Positions 4,490 to 6,215 of a stretch of DNA of 6,215 nucleotides are shown in pieces (the stretch's first letter is position 1; each line of letters begins with the position of its first letter). The DNA is from Thermodesulfobacteriota bacterium. Lineage in GTDB: Bacteria; Desulfobacterota; Thermodesulfobacteria; Thermodesulfobacteriales; Thermodesulfatatoraceae. The notes beneath the pieces are model-generated. The model was given only the letters and a program-made list of their open reading frames with translations. It did not search any database and had not been told where the DNA came from. Location: the NCBI GenBank assembly GCA_013154385.1, contig JAADCO010000171.1, positions 1 through 6,215 on the forward strand, written 5' to 3'. A program made the translations under genes and the position numbers.

Positions 4490-5272
4490 ATGTTCTCTCT
4501 GGCCACCTGGAACGTGAACTCCGTGCGCACGCGGCTTGAGCACCTCAAACGATGGCTCAAGCTGCGGGCGCCGGATACCGTCTGCCTCCAGGAGACCAAG
4601 GCCACGGACGAGGAGTTCCCCTACGGGGAGATAGAGGCCCTCGGTTACCACGCGGTCCACGCCGGAGGCAAGGGACGAAACGGCGTGGCCATCGTCTCGA
4701 AGGAAGAACCCCAGAACGTGACCATAGGCTTTCCCGGCATGGACGATCCGGAGGCCCACGAAAGGCTCATCGCCGCCACCATCCGCGGGGTGAGGGTCCA
4801 CTCGGTCTACATCCCCAACGGCGGAAGTGTGGGCTCGGACTACTTCCTCTACAAGCTCGAGTTCATCTATCGCCTGCGCGAGTACCTCGAAGCGCACTTC
4901 GATCCCGCGCGGGACCTGGTGGCCCTTTGCGGAGACTTCAACGTGGCCCCGGAGGAAATCGACGTCTACGACCCGGAACTCCTGGCGGGCCAGCTCTGCT
5001 TCCACGAAAGGGAGCGCACGGCGCTCAAGCTCCTGGCTGATTGGGGGCTCTTTGACACGTATCGTCTCAAGCATCCCGACGAGCGCGGGGCCTTCACCTG
5101 GTGGGACTATCAGTTCGGGGCCTTCAAGGCCAACCGCGGGATGCGGCTCGATCACATCTGGGTGACCAAGCCCCTTGCCGAAAGGCTTGAGGACGTCTTC
5201 ATTGACCGTGAGCCGCGGGGCTGGAAGCGCCCCTCGGACCATACTCCGGTAGTGGCGGTTTTCGACCTATGA
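4490..5272 (+). CDS. xth: Exodeoxyribonuclease III (AP endonuclease family)
   Basis: This 260-residue protein is the usual length for bacterial exonuclease III. All catalytic motifs of the endonuclease/exonuclease/phosphatase fold are seen: TWNVN (6-10, N8), LQETK (33-37, metal ligand E35), Y107 in VYIPNGG, GDFNVAP (148-154, D149 and N151), FTWWDY (202-207), LDH (D221) and SDHTP (249-253, D250 and H251). The enzyme cuts DNA at abasic sites and removes damaged 3' ends in base excision repair. The start at 4490 gives the family N-terminus MFSLATWNVNSVR. No good Shine-Dalgarno sequence precedes it, so translation is probably coupled to the CGGC-type gene 2 bases upstream. Its stop overlaps the M42 start as ATGA (5269-5272). 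A longer reading from 4289 would run inside the previous gene and lacks homology. Confidence 0.95.
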   Translation: MFSLATWNVNSVRTRLEHLKRWLKLRAPDTVCLQETKATDEEFPYGEIEALGYHAVHAGGKGRNGVAIVSKEEPQNVTIGFPGMDDPEAHERLIAATIRGVRVHSVYIPNGGSVGSDYFLYKLEFIYRLREYLEAHFDPARDLVALCGDFNVAPEEIDVYDPELLAGQLCFHERERTALKLLADWGLFDTYRLKHPDERGAFTWWDYQFGAFKANRGMRLDHIWVTKPLAERLEDVFIDREPRGWKRPSDHTPVVAVFDL

Positions 5273-6215
5273 ACTTGGACCTTCTGAAACGGCTCTGTGA
5301 GGCTCCGGGGGCCCCCGGGGCCGAGGGACCGGTGCGCGACGTCGTCCTTCAAGCGGCCCGGTCCCTGGTGGACGAAACCGAAGTGGACGAGCTGGGAAAC
5401 CTCATCCTGAGGCGGCGCGGCAAGGGACCGCGCGTCCTCCTCGACGCCCATCTCGACGAGGTGGCCTTCCTGGTCTCCGCCGTGGAAGGGGGTTTCGTGC
5501 GCATCGTGCCCCTGGGCGGGGTGGATCCCCAGGTCCTCTACGGCGGAACCCTCATCATCTGGGGAAAGAGGGCCGTCCCCGCGGTGGTGGGGCCGCGTCC
5601 GCCGCACGCCGGCGAGGAAAAGAAGGTGCCGGCGATTGAAGACCTCTTCCTCGACCCCGGTCTTTCCCCCGAGAGATTGGCCGAGCTGGTGCGGGTGGGA
5701 GACGTGGTCACCTTCCCGCCCTACTTCGAGGAGACCGAAGAGGCCGTGCTCGCCAAGGCGCTCGACGACCGGGTGGGGCTCTTCGTCATCCTCGAGGCCC
5801 TGCGGGAACTCGGCTCCTCCCCGGTAGACCTCTTCGTCACGGCAAGCGTCCAGGAAGAGGTGGGGCTCAAGGGGGCCGAGGCCCTGATCAAGCGCCTCGA
5901 CCCGGACGTGGTCCTGGTGGTGGAGGGGACGCTCGCCCTCGATGTCCCGGGAATCCCTCCCCATCAGCGCCTGGCCCGCTGCGGCGAGGGCCCGGAGATC
6001 AGGCTCTCCGACGCGCGGTTCGTGGCGGACCGGGACCTTTCCCTGGGGCTTGCCAAACTGGCCGAAAGACACGCCATCAAGCACCAGCTGGTGGTCAAGA
6101 AGAAGGGCGGCACCAACGCCGCGGCCTTCCAGGTGGCCGGTGGCCCGCGCCGCACCGCCGCCATCTCCGTGCCGGTGCGCTATCTCCACGGCCCGGTGAG
6201 CGTGGCCTTCAAGGA
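5269..6215 (+). CDS. M42-family metallopeptidase (TET/FrvX/YsdC type), 3' end cut by window edge
   Basis: An open frame of 315 codons from the ATG at 5269 reaches the right edge without a stop, so it is easy to miss. It has the M42 glutamyl aminopeptidase plan: LLKRLCEAPGAPG at the start, LLDAHLDEVAFLV (57-69; H61, D63), an inserted segment with VVGPRPPH and KKVPAIEDLFLD (119-129), ALDDRVG (164-170; bridging Asp, D166 or D167), SVQEEVGLKGA (193-203; E196 catalytic base, E197 ligand), E219 in VVEGTLALDVPG, KKGGTNAAAF (278-287) and RYLHGPV (304-310, H307). Such enzymes form large dodecameric particles and trim peptides in the cytoplasm. E219 replaces the more usual Asp metal ligand, a change I believe occurs in some family members. 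Perhaps 20-30 residues are missing. The start overlaps the xth stop as ATGA, so it is translated with it. Confidence 0.92.
   Translation, partial: MNLDLLKRLCEAPGAPGAEGPVRDVVLQAARSLVDETEVDELGNLILRRRGKGPRVLLDAHLDEVAFLVSAVEGGFVRIVPLGGVDPQVLYGGTLIIWGKRAVPAVVGPRPPHAGEEKKVPAIEDLFLDPGLSPERLAELVRVGDVVTFPPYFEETEEAVLAKALDDRVGLFVILEALRELGSSPVDLFVTASVQEEVGLKGAEALIKRLDPDVVLVVEGTLALDVPGIPPHQRLARCGEGPEIRLSDARFVADRDLSLGLAKLAERHAIKHQLVVKKKGGTNAAAFQVAGGPRRTAAISVPVRYLHGPVSVAFK

Noticed and set aside
5152..6189. A 345-residue minus-strand frame opposite the M42 gene
   Set aside because: Antisense shadow; the plus strand carries a complete set of M42 catalytic motifs in an uninterrupted frame.

Overview
The window is a GC-rich, densely packed bacterial segment with two divergent gene trains that leave a 147-base, AT-richer promoter region (3996-4142). 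The proteins are rich in Glu, Lys and Arg. Together with the gene content (Thermotoga-type DAHP synthase, a TrxR-like flavoprotein lacking the NADPH signature, a CGGC-type cysteine protein, an M42 peptidase), this suggests an anaerobic, perhaps thermophilic bacterium, possibly in or near the Desulfobacterota/Thermodesulfobacteria. That placement is inference only. No marker gene, mobile element, CRISPR array, rRNA or complete tRNA is visible.

Leftward train (minus strand, read from 3995 down to 1): tandem universal stress protein, YacG-type zinc protein, thioredoxin-reductase-like flavoprotein, glyoxalase II-type metallo-beta-lactamase-fold hydrolase, DAHP synthase-like enzyme, and the first 42 codons of a radical SAM protein cut by the left edge. 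The first four genes overlap by 4, 8 and 11 bases, so they form one operon. A 61-base gap with a plausible internal promoter precedes the DAHP synthase gene, whose stop overlaps the radical SAM start as TGATG.

Rightward train (plus strand, from 4143): a small CGGC-type cysteine protein, exonuclease III, and an M42 metallopeptidase that runs off the right edge. A perfect TTGACA -35 box and a strong AGGAGGTG ribosome binding site precede the first gene. The gaps between genes are 2 and -4 bases.

How the genes fit together: the leftward operon joins stress sensing (Usp), a putative gyrase modulator (YacG), thiol/flavin redox (TrxR-like) and a thiol-ester-type hydrolase, then aromatic biosynthesis. 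The rightward operon joins a possible metal or redox cysteine protein, AP-site repair and peptide turnover. A stress, redox and repair theme is plausible but not proven.

The least ordinary points are the altered NADPH and flavin motifs of the TrxR-like protein, the CxC in place of CGGC in the small cysteine protein, the DAHP synthase substitutions, and a divergent promoter holding a perfect inverted repeat, a full Shine-Dalgarno decamer with no proper gene behind it, and a tRNA T-arm look-alike. I do not see a clear undescribed defence or mobile system.
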